Below are positions 11,276-20,741 of a stretch of 64,000 bases of DNA, in pieces. Positions within the stretch are counted from its first letter, which is position 1. Each line of letters starts with the position of its first letter. The translations under genes and the position numbers were made by a program. The DNA comes from Nansenia antarctica (taxonomy: Eukaryota > Chordata > Actinopteri > Argentiniformes > Microstomatidae): contig OZ022344.1 in assembly GCA_963989245.1 (NCBI GenBank), forward strand, positions 4,350,521-4,414,520. Reading direction: 5' to 3'. The notes under the pieces were generated by a model. It was not told where the DNA came from. It saw nothing but the letters and a program-made list of their open reading frames with translations, and ran no database searches.

Positions 11276-14200
11276 GTCACCAAAGTCTCTCCCTTTCAGA
11301 TCTTCCCTCTGATCTCTCAGTCCCGCTGGCTGGTGAAGCATGGCGAGCTGCTGGAGGTGGACACACAGACTATGAGTATTTCCGGTGCAAAGTTCAAGTT
11401 GCCCACCAGGCCTGTGTACCTGCATCTGTTTAACGACTGTCTGCTGCTGTCCAGGAGGAAAGAGTGAGTATCTGAACCTCTGTAACATAGAGATTACTGT
11501 AGAATTGATTTTAAGATTCTTTTTGGTTTACAAAGCACTAAATGGTCTCGCGTCCGACTACATGTCTGACATGGTTTTAATACAGTAGATCTCTCAGGTC
11601 CTCTGGTACTGGTCTCTAGATCCCTCAGGTCCTCTGGTACTGGTCTCTAGATCCCTCAGGTCCTCTGGTACTGGTCTCTAGATCCCTCAGGTCCTCTGGT
11701 ACTGGTCACTAGATCCCTCAGGTCCTCTGGTACTGGTCTCTAGATCCCCCAGGTCCTCTGGTACTGGTCACTAGATCCCTCAGGTCCTCTGGTACTGGTC
11801 ACTAGATCCCTCAGGTCCTCTGGTACTGGTCTCTAGATCCCTCAGGTCCTCTGGTACTGGTCTCTAGATCCCTCAGGTCCTCTGGTACTGGTCTCTAGAT
11901 CCCTCAGGTCCTCTGGTACTGGTCTCTTGGTTGTTCCAGGGGTCTGGTCTAAGACCCATGGCGAGGCCACTTTTAGCCACTATGACCCCAGACTTTGGAA
12001 CGGCCTGCCAGAGGACTTGAGGCTGGCAGAGAGTGTGGATATCTGGAAAGCTTAAAACACATCTTTTTAGCCTGGCTTTAGTGTCATCTAGTGTCTGTCA
12101 ACTTGCACTTTTACCCCTATTTCTTATCTCCTACCTATTGTTTTATTGTATGGTAGTTTATTTACTATTGTTTTTATGTTCAGCACTTGGAGTTGCATTC
12201 TATGCATGACGTGCGGCATGCGTGCTATATAAATGAAGTTTGATTGATACTGTATGTCTATGGTCGTTTATGGAGTTGTATGCTAAATACCAGGTGATTT
12301 AATGATGAATGTCTTAGAGATCATGTTGACCTATACCTATTGACCTATTGAATGAATGAATGAATGAATGGACTTTATTGTCATTGCTACAGTACAGGTA
12401 CCAAACAACGAAATTTAGGAGGGGTGGCTCCCCTGGTGTTAGGAAAGGAAAAAAAAAAAAAACGTTTAAAAAAATCACAAGAAGGGAAGGAGCTGGTTTA
12501 CATAAATAAAGGCTATGTACACAATCCACTGTACTATACTGTACAGATAGACTGATATTGAGCTATACTGTACAACTAGGGGGCAGCTGTTTTCTCTGGT
12601 TAGATCAAGTGGTCACAGAAAACACTGTAGACCCCATGAATGGCATATTAATGAAATCCCCATTCATATTCGTATTTACATTTAGATTTTTTGGGACACT
12701 ACAAATACATTTGTCTACGTAAGTGAATCATCTGTCCATCATTGGTCATCGCAAGAACAAGAAATCTATGCTAGGGCCAGAGGGGCCATTGGCAGTCATA
12801 ATGCTAGACGAAGGAAGAACTATTAAAGTATTTTATTTGTATTTATTCACCCCACCCACCCCGGTCGCTGTGCAGCACGTGGAAGTTCATGGTGTTCGTG
12901 TACGCCAAGATGGGAGAGCTGAAGGTGAAGGACCTCAGCCAGAAGCTCCAGGGCATCTCAGGGTTCATCTTCCACCTGCAGCTGTGTGAAGGCCAGCAGC
13001 TCAAACACCAGATCCTGCTCAAGTCCCACACCGAGTAAGTCAGCAAGCCTGCCCTCACACGCATCACCAACACTGCTGCCAGGATAATTACACTCCCCAC
13101 ACCCAACCTCACAGCACTAAACAACAGGGCCATCTCACACATCGCAACCACAATAGAACAGGACATCACCCACCCACCCACTCAATCTGTATGTACCCCA
13201 ATCTGTATGTACCCCACTGCCATCCGGGCGTAGGTACAGAACGCTAAGGTGCAAAAGGGCTCGCTTTGGCAAAAGCCTGATCCCCGCAGCCATTGTTGCC
13301 TTAGATAATAGACCGTGCTGAGTGTGTGTACTTGTGTATCTGTCATGTGTAGTACTGTCTGTTGTTGTCTATGTTATACAGTGTTGTATGTGTATGTATA
13401 CGGTACAGTGGTGGGAAAATGAATTTCCCCTGGGGACAATAAATGTAATCTATCTCTCAAGCACTCTCAGGGCCGGTTAGAGTTAGCTGAACCATGTGCT
13501 AACCTGTGCTAACCCTTATCCGTTTTTTACCCTAACCCTGTGTCGTCCCTATGTGTTTTACCCTAACCCGGTTCTACAGACAATGATTAAGCCTAGTCCT
13601 GGACTAAATCACACTTTCAGGTGTAAAATCTCCTTTGAAGAAGCTTTTTAGTGGAAGATTAGATTGAAGCCTTTTTGGGAAACCGCCCCTCAGTCTCTAT
13701 TGTATCTCTGTATATTTCCTGTTCAAGAACTTATTCCATCGAGGGAGCCTAAAGTAGGACCCTCATTGGTCAATCTATGGTTCTGAGCCACTCCCACCAA
13801 GCCTCTGATTGGTTATTTGGGGGGGTTTCATGATGAGATCTACAATAATCCAGGGATTATTTACATAGGGACTCTTTACCATATACAGTAGCCTACCTTA
13901 GCCTAGCCATGTGCAAGTCTTTGGGGCGGCTGTGGCTCAGGAGGTAGAGCCGGCGTCTAACGATTGCAAGGTCGATCCCCGGCTCCTCCTTCTGTCCACG
14001 TGTCGAGGTGTCCTTGGGCAAGACACTGAACCCCAAATTGCTCCTAATGAGCGGGCCGAAGCCTGGACATGGTAGCTTGCCACCATCGGTGTGTGAATGT
14101 GTGTGTGAATGGGTGAATGAGAGGCTAAATCCCTTTGGAATAAGGTGTTGTATAAGTGCAGTCCATTGACCATTTAACACTAGAACAGCCGTGCCTTTTT

Positions 14201-16660
14201 TACCTACTAAAAGAGCCCGCTCGTTTTACAATGCGAAGCTGCTATTTACACCCAACGACCACTAGTTGGCCGCTTGTAAATTAGCCTGCTTCCTACACAG
14301 AAAAACTGCTAAATAGCTTTATACTAGCTTATGATTGTTTGATTCATGTGATTTTGAAAATGTAAGGATACTGGGTGGTAGAACACACATATCTAGGAAA
14401 TGTCATGAAAGGAGGGTCCTGATATTTGATTGAGTGCAAAGATATATGTTTTTTATTTACTCAGACTTTTTTTACTCCCTCGTGGCTGATTAAGTGTTAA
14501 TGGATGCATACTTTTGTTTCTACCCAGGAGTGGAAAACAGAGATGGATCACAGCGATGTTCCCTTCTGATCCACTGGAAGACTTTGAGCAAGCCAGTGAG
14601 AATGATGGTGAGTTCTTTATACAGGGGTCTTCATAAGCTATCATTATCATATAGCGCAGGTGTATAATTCCAATGGTTGATCACAGCTCAATCATGTCAA
14701 ACTGTTGTCGTCACTGTATCTGTCCAATAAAATGAAATATATAGTGGACATATTTTCCACTCAGAAAAAAATACTTTTTCTCTACACCTCTGGATGCTGT
14801 GGATTTAGAATTCAATTTAAGGTTCTGGTCATCACTTCATGGTCAGGCACCTGCATACATCTGTGACCTACTGCATCCTTACAGCCCCAGTAGGTCTCTC
14901 AGGTCCTCTGACCAGGGTTTGTTGGTTGTCCCCCGTGCCAGATTAAAAACAGTGATCGAGCATTCCAAACCATGGCTCCCAAACTTTGGAATGCTCTTCC
15001 CTTGGAACTTAGATCAGCGGTCTCGGTCGAAGCATTTAAAAAACTGCTTAAGGCTGTCCTGTACAGACAGGCTTTTGGCTAACCCCAAAAGCCTATCTTT
15101 TTGTGTCTTGTTATTATTTGTTGTACTTTTTTGTTGTGTTTCTTTTAATCTGCTATTAGTTTTGCTCTTTAATTATGTTTTATAGCCTATTTGTACTTTG
15201 TGACCGCACTTTGTGACCGCTGGTCTGTGATAGGTGCTATATGAATAAACTTTACTTACTTACTTAAAAAAAAGCATAATCTCTACATCTCTGGATGCTG
15301 TGCTCCTCAGATCTGGCCCAGGTTCAGTGCATCAAGTGCTACCAGGCGCAGGAGCATGACGAGCTAACACTGGAGAAGGCTGACATTCTCCAGGCCAAGA
15401 CCATTACAAGTGACGGTGGGTGGAACACAGTGGCTCAATATACAATACCAGTCAAAAGTTTGGACACACTTTCCAATTCCAATGAGGGTTAGGGTTAGGG
15501 TTAGGGGGAAGTGTGTCCAAACTTTTGACTGGTACTGTATACCTAGTTCATACAGTATTAAACTTAACACTCTATGAATCTGCTTTTTAAAGGTCCAGTA
15601 GGTCGATTTCAGCTTCAAAATAGTGCTCAATGGCCATGATACATTGGTAGCGATCACATACAGTAATAAAGAACGTTCGATGAGTGCTGTTCTGGTCCAA
15701 ATAAAGATACCGGTACAAATAAAGCTTTCTAAGAGTTGATGTCATGGTTGGACAATGGCCCTCACATTCTTATTGTACATTTTTTAAAGACCACCAGAAG
15801 TGATGATGTAATAGGATGTTAGTTTTTGTTTGTTACTAAAGCCTGGTACACACATAAAGATGTCTGTACCATTTCTAAATCTTTACAGATTTTTTATCCC
15901 ACACCCCACACATGAAGATAAAAAATCATGGATTGAACAGTTTTGATCGTATTGTGTGTGGTGTGCTCCGATGTACGACCACATGCATAAAGATCTGTCC
16001 TCTGACAGTCTGGAGTCTCCAGTCCCCCAATCCAGAAATCTCGCGTGATCAGGGTAGTAGTACCCGGACTGACCTGTAGAGGCAGCAATGTGCTACAGGG
16101 GAAATAAAGTGCAGAAGAACGAAAAGAAGAAGACACGTCAGTCAGCTCGCTTCTTGATTGGCTACATTCCATTCCACGTCACAATCAGACTCGGGAGTTG
16201 TCAGTTTTGACCACAGACAAGAAGACTTTTGATCGTAAATATTGAACAGGTTTAATATTTACGATCGTCGGCCCCGACCATTTTCCGAGCACATTGTCGG
16301 GAGACATTTACTCTTAACACACCTCACACCACATAACAGGATAATCTTGTAGGATAATCTTTAGAGCCATCCGATAATCGGGCGTTTGCTGTCCTTGGTC
16401 GGAAGGGGGGAAATCGGGCCAAAATCGGCTCCGGCCCGCTCTTTATGTGTGTACCCGGCTTAAGTTTGTGTTGGTTTTGTTTCTTTGTTCCTGTGTGGGC
16501 AGGCTGGGTGGAGGGCTACCGGCTGTCAGACGGGGAGCGGGGCTGGTTCCCCAAAACCTACGTGGAGGAGATCACGAGTCGCAGCGCACGTCTCCGTAAC
16601 CTCCAAGAAAACATCCGCATCAAGTGTGTCACAAAGAAACTAGAGGAGGAACTTGTTTAA
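622..16660 (+). CDS. arhgef19: ARHGEF19 (ephexin-family Rho guanine nucleotide exchange factor), last 11 coding exons
   Basis: The product exchanges GDP for GTP on Rho GTPases. Coding exons: 622-878, 1769-1930, 2386-2538, 4172-4301, 7979-8053, 10548-10637, 11300-11463, 12876-13034, 14528-14607, 15311-15415, 16503-16660 (TAA). All introns are GT-AG. The window encodes about 510 residues; earlier exons lie to the left. In order: the ephexin pre-DH motif (LWQDIPDVR), the DH domain (SEASYIRSL, VCDIVLAH, YLPYVTNQAYQE, FLILPFQRITRLKML), the PH domain (FPLISQSRWLVKHGELLE, LHLFNDCLLLSRRK) and an SH3 domain (DELTLEKADIL, DGERGWFPKTYVEEI). The C-terminus (SARLRNLQENIR, ending LEEELV) favours ARHGEF19 over ARHGEF5, NGEF or ARHGEF16. 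Phases close at every join except in exon 1769-1930, where one extra G in the run at 1867-1872 breaks the frame. The intact remainder suggests a sequencing or allelic error rather than a dead gene. Confidence 0.93.
887..1157 (+). mobile_element. tRNA-derived SINE, family A
   Basis: The head GGGGCGGCTGTGGC resembles a Pol III A box and GGTTCGAGCCCC a B box. It is followed by the conserved core CCTTGGGCAAGACACT and a tail GCGCTATATAAGTGCAGTCC. A second copy is at 13922-14173. It begins only about 8 bases after the splice donor of exon 622-878. Confidence 0.85.
1290..1615. mobile_element. Divergent fold-back MITE, family D (copy 1)
   Basis: A core with inverted CTCGCTAGTCAAGCC and GACTAGCGAG arms around GGTGAGTAATCCCCACT matches copies at 2588-2931 and 5820-6143. 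The outer arms are degenerate, so the limits are approximate. It fills most of the intron before exon 1769. Confidence 0.5.
1867..1872 (+). other. arhgef19: G homopolymer with an apparent one-base insertion breaking the arhgef19 frame
   Basis: Before the run the frame reads SSELAEYL. After it the expected ephexin sequence (DRQWLFSKLPEVKGVSER) is found one frame over and runs to the donor at 1931. As given, the exon meets an in-frame TGA about 45 bases later. Removing one G restores both the reading and the exon phase. Confidence 0.85.
2142..2385 (+). repeat. (CT)n microsatellite grading into a C/T-rich tract
   Basis: About 240 bases of almost pure pyrimidine lead straight into the acceptor TCTAG before exon 2386. 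It therefore acts as a greatly enlarged polypyrimidine tract. Long frames read through it on both strands are repeat artefacts. Confidence 0.95.
2588..2931. mobile_element. Fold-back MITE, family D (copy 2)
   Basis: Inverted arms: AATAAGTCGCCAACCAATAA on the left pairs with TTGGCGACTTG on the right; inside these CACTCGCTAGTCAAGCC faces GGCTTGACTAGCGAGTG. There is no coding capacity. It lies in the intron after exon 2386-2538. Confidence 0.7.
3107..3479. mobile_element. Non-autonomous DNA transposon with CAGGGTTCC termini
   Basis: It starts CAGGGTTCCCGCG and ends CGTGTAGGAACCCTG, flanked on both sides by ACTGTG. The interior is rich in GGTCTTAAA motifs and encodes nothing. The termini and direct repeat suggest a hAT-type element, though only six flanking bases match rather than eight. 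Confidence 0.6.
3741..4098 (+). repeat. Minisatellite, about 7 units of 50-55 bp
   Basis: Units contain ATGGTTGGGTGACAGTTTAA and ACTGGTACGTCTTCAGTCAA and differ by a few substitutions and A-run lengths. The array ends about 75 bases before exon 4172 of arhgef19. Confidence 0.95.
4384..5547. mobile_element. Non-autonomous hAT-like DNA transposon with 8-bp target duplication
   Basis: Termini are CAGTGGCGGGCGG on the left and CACACCACTG on the right. CATGTTAA flanks it at 4376-4383 and 5548-5555, a perfect 8-bp duplication. No transposase frame is recognisable in its 1164 bases. Confidence 0.75.
5570..5690 (-). mobile_element. tRNA-derived SINE, family C (reverse copy)
   Basis: The reverse strand reads a tRNA-like head with a GGTGAGTTGG region and TTCAAATCCCATCTGGGAAC, then GTGTGCCCTTGAGTAAAG. 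It matches the forward copy at 6167-6312. Confidence 0.7.
5820..6143. mobile_element. Fold-back MITE, family D (copy 3)
   Basis: TGACAGGCAGCAG on the left is inverted as CAGCTGCTGTCAC on the right. The inner ATCAATGATACACTCGCTAG and its complement also pair. The sequence is close to the copy at 2588-2931. Confidence 0.7.
6167..6312 (+). mobile_element. tRNA-derived SINE, family C, interrupted by a hAT
   Basis: It has a tRNA-like head (GTGGTGATCTAGTGGATAG; TTCAAATCCCACC) and the CCTTGAGTAAGGCACTTAGCC core. It stops at CCTGTAAT, where the hAT at 6313-7539 is inserted. Its tail appears to resume at 7548 and, after a second inserted element, near 7860 (AAAAGTGTCTGCTAAA). Confidence 0.75.
6313..7539 (-). 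mobile_element. Internally deleted hAT transposon
   Basis: Terminal inverted repeats TAGAGATGCTCCGATC and GATCGGAGCATCACTA are flanked by a perfect 8-bp duplication CCTGTAAT (6305-6312 and 7540-7547). Only the start of the transposase survives (7146-7427, reverse). Near 7155-7290 it contains a segment shared with MITEs at 31029-31172 and 56090-56210. Confidence 0.9.
7146..7427 (-). pseudogene. hAT transposase N-terminus with BED zinc finger (remnant)
   Basis: The frame begins MASPVWKYYTVSERDNKY and continues AVCNVCSKEI and TTNIIRHL. That is the W..(Y/F)..(C..C)..(H) layout of a BED finger, which binds transposon ends. The rest of the transposase, including the catalytic and dimerisation parts, is missing. 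Residues after about 50 come from inserted MITE-like sequence. Confidence 0.8.
7585..7859. mobile_element. Small inverted-repeat element inside SINE family C
   Basis: TTGTTAAGTCGTGACG and TTTCCGGGTCCA on the left pair imperfectly with TTGGACCCGGAAA and GTCAGACTTAACAA on the right. It separates the SINE tail pieces at 7548 and 7860. Confidence 0.5.
7883..7990 (+). repeat. arhgef19: 54-bp tandem duplication carrying a 3' splice site and exon start
   Basis: Copies 7883-7936 and 7937-7990 are nearly identical. Each holds TTCTATCTTCTGTCTGTTAG followed by AACATCNTGAAG, the acceptor and first 12 bases of the exon. The downstream copy is the working one: it gives NILKRTTPGS. Using the upstream acceptor would read NILKV and then TAA. 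Confidence 0.95.
8500..9876 (-). pseudogene. IS630/Tc1-like DDE transposase, broken into pieces
   Basis: Reverse-strand reading. 9876-9700 gives a Gly/Arg-rich N-terminus ending RARTIITDEIRATIV. 9345-9235 gives VPLSTIDCVLTRNRLSMKQV. 9115-8970 gives ISIDEAGFNLVKRRQRGRN with a catalytic Asp. After a frame break in a G run near 8967 come VIVWDNVSFHRA and LPPYSPFLNPIEEIFSAW, with the second catalytic Asp and the final acidic residue. The helix-turn-helix part is replaced by LINE sequence. The gene is dead. Confidence 0.8.
9378..9700 (+). mobile_element. Internally deleted LINE fragment (endonuclease piece joined to C-terminus)
   Basis: It reads LTESWLHDGVPDNAIELQGR, then after a frame change GGLCIYVNNSWCTN, typical of the apurinic-type endonuclease of fish non-LTR elements. 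This is joined directly to STLAKKAHKRLFLLRKLAKL, typical of the far C-terminus. The reverse transcriptase between them is missing. Confidence 0.7.
10709..10772 (+). repeat. (CA)n microsatellite
   Basis: About 32 uninterrupted CA units in the intron after exon 10548-10637. Confidence 0.98.
11490..12250 (+). mobile_element. L2/CR1-like LINE 3' fragment containing a minisatellite
   Basis: The translated pieces LVYKALNGLASDYMSDMVL, then after the repeat ATFSHYDPRLWNGLPEDLR-like sequence and THLFSLA, are the usual C-terminus of L2-type ORF2. It ends near GCTATATAAATGAAGTTTGATTG. It begins soon after the donor of exon 11300-11463. Confidence 0.75.
11587..11935 (+). repeat. Minisatellite, about 11 units of 31 bp, inside LINE coding sequence
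   Basis: The unit GATCCCTCAGGTCCTCTGGT plus ACTGGTCTCTA is repeated with few differences (CTCTA or CACTA). The single-copy form of the motif (SRSLRSS) appears at the same place in the L2-like copies at 14805 and 37430, so the array grew from LINE sequence. Confidence 0.95.
12340..12600 (-). mobile_element. LINE 3' tail (reverse copy)
   Basis: The reverse strand reads GTACCTGTACTGTAGCAATGACAATAAAGTCC and ends in (CATT)n. It matches the forward copies ending at 21965 and 30870. Confidence 0.75.
13041..13459 (+). mobile_element. LINE 3' fragment abutting a splice donor
   Basis: It encodes LTRITNTAARIITLPTPNL and, after frame breaks, RARFGKSLIPAAIVALDN, then a 3' tail ending GGGGACAATAAATGTAATC. 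It starts within about 7 bases of the donor of exon 12876-13034. Confidence 0.7.
13922..14173 (+). mobile_element. tRNA-derived SINE, family A (copy 2)
   Basis: It has the same head and CCTTGGGCAAGACACTGAACC core as 887-1157, with tail AGTGCAGTCCATTGACC. It runs directly into the MITE that starts at 14174. Confidence 0.85.
14174..14500 (+). mobile_element. TTAA-bounded MITE, family L (copy 2)
   Basis: It runs from TTAACACTAGAACAGCCGTG to GGCTGATTAAGTGTTAA without interruption, about 327 bases, and contains CGACCACTAGTTGGCCGC. Its right end lies 27 bases before exon 14528. Confidence 0.85.
14805..15265 (+). mobile_element. L2/CR1-like LINE 3' fragment
   Basis: It encodes APAYICDLLHPYSPSRSLRS and LLVVPRARLKT, then KLWNALP-like and SVEAFKKLLKAVLYRQAFG-like readings in shifting frames. 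It ends with a GTGCTATATGAATAAACTT tail and (TTAC)n. It lies just before exon 15311. Confidence 0.75.
15442..15540. mobile_element. Tc1-type palindromic MITE with telomere-like loop
   Basis: Arms ACCAGTCAAAAGTTTGGACA and the reverse complement TGTCCAAACTTTTGACTGGT enclose AGGGTTAGGGTTAGGGTTAG. TA lies at both edges. The same terminal repeat forms the palindrome at 58610-58691. Confidence 0.85.
15838..16462. mobile_element. Non-autonomous DNA transposon with TACACACATAAAG termini
   Basis: Left end TAAAGCCTGGTACACACATA is inverted at the right as ATGTGTGTACCCGGCTTA. Inside is a palindrome GATCGTAAATATTGAACAGG around 16230-16268. No frame is recognisable. It ends 40 bases before the last arhgef19 exon. 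Confidence 0.7.
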
Positions 16661-19460
16661 ATGTCCTCCCAATAATGCTACTTTTTATTTTTTCCTCAGA
16701 ATGTTCCTCAAATTTGCTCAAAGTTCAGTAACTCTCAACCGAAGATTCAAGATCCTACTTTATTTGCAAAGCCAATTCAAGCAAACAATTACGTATATAC
16801 TCTATGAACTGAATCAATAGCAGAATGTGTAGCGTGTCTGGATGTGGGATCTTATTAGCCTGCGGGTGCTAACCTAAGATATCTTGAACACAGCCGACAT
16901 GATAATACTGCTGTGAAGCAGCCGTTTGCTTTCCACGCATGCTTGCTATGATGTCAAACAATTTCTTGGTAATTAAAAACCAAAATGATTCAACTATGTT
17001 TGATTTACAACCTAAGCACTGTAATCGTCATCTAACTTAAAATCGTTACGTTTCAGACATTGCTGTAATTTTCCCAAAGTTCCCAACACACCTATTCACT
17101 AATGTAAAACAGTTTAAACCAAACATTGACAATTACAATTTGTATATCCCCCATCTTTTAAACTCACTCGAACCAAAATTCAGAATGGATAAGCTTGGTC
17201 TCTTGTTAAATCAGATACAGGTAATGAAAGAGGTATGAAAGAGATGATCCCGATTACAACTAAGATTTCCCCTGCAACTAAAGCACTAGTCTATTAATAT
17301 ACACCTGGGCCTCATCTTCTCATTACATAATCCCGATTTCTCCCAAACATTTCTAAGCATGTCCACTCCAGAGGACTCTTTGAACAGGCCAAACTTAAAC
17401 CTGCTTTTCAATCAGTAGGTGCCTCTCATCAACCTTTGTCCATTTTTGCAACATTGACAACATTGAACATTGTCCTCTGTTAAGGCTGGGCAGGGATTGT
17501 GGCCTATAGTACCGGTATATTAAAAGCTGTCAATTTATATATTAGGGAATCATGACTGCAGTTCATCATAATCTATTTATTTTTGACTAATATAACTAAT
17601 ATAATATGTAATATAAAAATCTACTGATTTTGACAATCATAGCATTTTTTTTTTCCAAATAATAAAATGTAGATCATAATTTAGCCAATATAATTTCTCA
17701 TCTGGTAGAGAAGACACTGAATTACGTAATGTGCATTTATACAGTATCCTACCTGCAAACATTTGACAATAATGACTAGCCTAGATCAACCCCCTTCTGC
17801 TTGATGTTTCAATGGGTCTTATATCATTCATTCATTCATTCATCTTATTTAGTGCTTTATGAATCTGTTCAAAAATGACAAACACTAATTACAATGTGGA
17901 ATTTTCTTTTTATATCTGGATTAATTATGCTTATTATATGAACTTCCTTCCATCTTAGACGGATCTTAAGCCCAATGCACACGGCGTGCGATTTTGTCAC
18001 ACGACAACATTCGATTCTCAATTCACACCACCGAAGTGTGTGGGTGTGAATGGAGAATCAAATGTTGTTGTGCGACAAAATCGCATCGCACGCCGTGTGA
18101 ATTGTCTCATTCAAAACAATGGAATCGAATTCGCGGTGCGACAAAACCGCACGCCGTGTGCATTGGGCTTCAGACACAAGAGTACCGCCGTCTTCTATAA
18201 AAGTGAATTTGCAGGCGATTCTCTTGAGAAAAACAACAGAGGTGCTTCAGTTTCAACAACTGACAACAATAGGTGCTTCTTATTCATACAGTAGATAGAA
18301 ATGTGACCAAATTGTCTAGTACAAGGCACATACGATGGAACAACCGCTCCATTGACATTTACATTTAGATATGCAATACACCATTCCAGTGGCACATGAC
18401 GTTGTTTTTGTTTAAATGTACTTTTCTTTCATTACTTAAGTTGTTTGAACTAATTTAAACGATTGCTGTTGCAGACTTTGTATTTGTTTATGCTCCTATA
18501 GCTGGTTATTCTCTATGGAGACAATGATGTAAATGTACATACTGTAGATGTACTAATGTCTAAATGAATATATGGCTAATCTACTTTTATGACCGTAATT
18601 TATAAGGGCCAGGATCTGCCATAAGTAGGGGGGCCAACAGTCCCGTATTAGCCGGGAGGTCCCGGGTTTTGGGCTGGATGAACATACAGGACCTTCCTTG
18701 TCCCGTATATTCATCCAATCACAGGCCCCCTCATGTGTACGTATAGTGTAAATGCGCCAATTCCTGCAAACCCCTCCCCCCCCCCACCTGCCCTGTGCAG
18801 TGGCACGCCATCTTCTGTCCCATATTTGGTAGTAAGGAAGTGAAAGGTGGCAACCCTAGCCATAAACATGCCGTACAATTGTAGAACTTCAGCCTTTCCA
18901 CACTCCGAGTAGCCTCGGGCTAAGAACTCCCTCGGCTCTCAGGCTCGGGGGGCTAAACAACTGTTCACACTTACACTTTCTAAAGTGGTGCTGCTGAACA
19001 CCAGTTGACCACAAGACAAGCACATGGTTGCTTGGCCAATTACTCCATGGTTACAGGTTTGCATTAAGTAACTATTTGAGTCTCCAGAATGTCAGCCAAT
19101 AGAAAATGTTCACCCTTTCAATGGTGCCATTCTTCAACACCACTCTGACACCCAGGGCTTTGGTGCACAGGTGGGAATCGTTAGCCTAGGGTTAGCACTA
19201 GGCCCAGGGTTATTATGTGTGTGTGAACCGAGGGTAAGCTAGGCCTGGACCAGTCTTGGTCCTGAGCCAAGGATAGCCTTAGGCTAAGAAACTGCAGTGT
19301 AAAAGCCCTATAGATACCTAAATGCTAATAATACATGTTGTTCTGCTTAACATTTCTGGATATAAGCACAATACTGTACATCTTTTACCCCTGAAATAAA
19401 TGCTACTACTTCAACTGATGAGTGTTTTGTTATGACTACTAAAATTCATTGATTTAGAAC
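16661..19460 (+). other. Probable arhgef19 3' untranslated and intergenic sequence
   Basis: It is AT-rich and without a recognisable gene. It contains one palindromic MITE (17966-18172) and a possible degenerate element around 18615-18860. The first convincing AATAAA on this strand is at 19393-19400, with another at 19461. Confidence 0.4.
17966..18172. mobile_element. Palindromic MITE, family F (copy 1)
   Basis: Ends TTAAGCCCAATGCACACGG and CCGTGTGCATTGGGCTT are inverted, and inner TCGCACG/CGTGCGA motifs also pair. A shorter copy is at 35722-35867. Confidence 0.85.
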
Positions 19461-19466
19461 AATAAA
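19461..19466 (+). promoter_or_regulatory. Candidate polyadenylation signal of arhgef19
   Basis: AATAAA, followed about 20 bases later by GT-rich sequence. Assignment is by position only; it implies a 3' UTR of about 2.8 kb. Confidence 0.35.
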
Positions 19467-19548
19467 GCTTGTGATGAATAGTATGGGTTACATGCATGTA
19501 ATATGTTCAAATGTATGATATGTAAATAGTTGTTCACGCGAGTCAGTT

Positions 19549-19554
19549 TTTATT
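19549..19554 (-). promoter_or_regulatory. Candidate polyadenylation signal of the PH-domain gene
   Basis: TTTATT on the + strand reads AATAAA on the reverse strand, about 290 bases after the stop codon. It lies 83 bases from the converging arhgef19 signal. Confidence 0.4.
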
Positions 19555-19840
19555 AAGTCTGTACATAACAAGAACAGTTGAGCATAACAGAAAATTTAAT
19601 TAAGAAAAAACGCTTTAAATAAACGAAATATTCTATGAGCTAGAGTGAAATTTGATAGTTTCTATCTTCATCTACTGAAGATAAATATTTGGAGATTTAC
19701 TTCCAGGCCTGCCCACCACTATTAGCCTACTATTACCAGTAAGGTAAAGTACTGCAGACAATAGCCCTGTATTCATAAAACACAGAGAAGTGTGCCAACC
19801 CAAGACATCCACCATGCAGTCTCTGCTGGAAGAGCAATCA

Positions 19841-20708
19841 TCATCTTCTATCGAGGGACGCCATTGGTTGCTGGGAATCCTTCCTGCTTCTCTGTTTTTT
19901 TGGCATGAGCGGTGGAGCTGTGTGATTTGAGGCACCTTGGATCGGGTTGTTGCCCGGCTATGGAGAACAGAAATTAAAGTTAGACACCCAAATCAGTACT
20001 GATTAACTTGTATCTAGTAATTCAAATATGTTGTTTGCTTTTTTTGTCATTCATAGTATGACACCATTCTGTTTTTAATGGAGAAAAAAAAAACTGTAAA
20101 AATTGCTCTTGAACCATTTACATTGCTGATTCATATTGGGGTGTCAACATATATCTTTACATACTGTATGTATTGTAGACAGTGGTACTGGTGATAATGC
20201 ATAGGAGGTTAAAAACCCCTCTAACTGCTAATAGTTCTTAGCATCCCAGAAGAGTATCTAGAATATTATGGATATGGTTATATTGGGGTCAGTGAATTTA
20301 CTAGCAGTGGGCTGCTACAGTTTTCCCAGGAGTTGCAGCTTGCATCTTTTTGCTTTTTAACAAAACTCTAAAGGTACTGTTGTTGTAGTCTCAGATCCTC
20401 CTCTGCCAACCAACTTGTCATCCCTTCTGCCCGCCTGACTACTATGGGATCTAGAGCCTTTAGCCGTTCTGCTCCCCGCCTCTGGAACTCTCTGCCACCT
20501 AACATACGTTATATTGACACTCTCACCACTTTCAAATCCAGTCTTAAAACACACCTTTTCACAATGGCTTATTTGGTTTGATCTGCTGTATTCTGTTTGT
20601 TCTTATTTCTGACTTTGCTGTTTTTATCTCGCTTTACTTTCTTGACTTTATAATGTTTTGATATGTGGTTTTAACTATGTCTTGGAAGGTGTCCTTGAGA
20701 GCCTTAAG

Positions 20709-20741
<33 letters not shown>

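Noticed and set aside
19672..19935. An open frame of 87 codons over the last exon of the PH gene
   Set aside because: With exon 20834-20758 included, the incoming phase is 0 and the reading is PGNNPIQGASNH, ending at TGA 19841-19843. The longer frame requires another phase.
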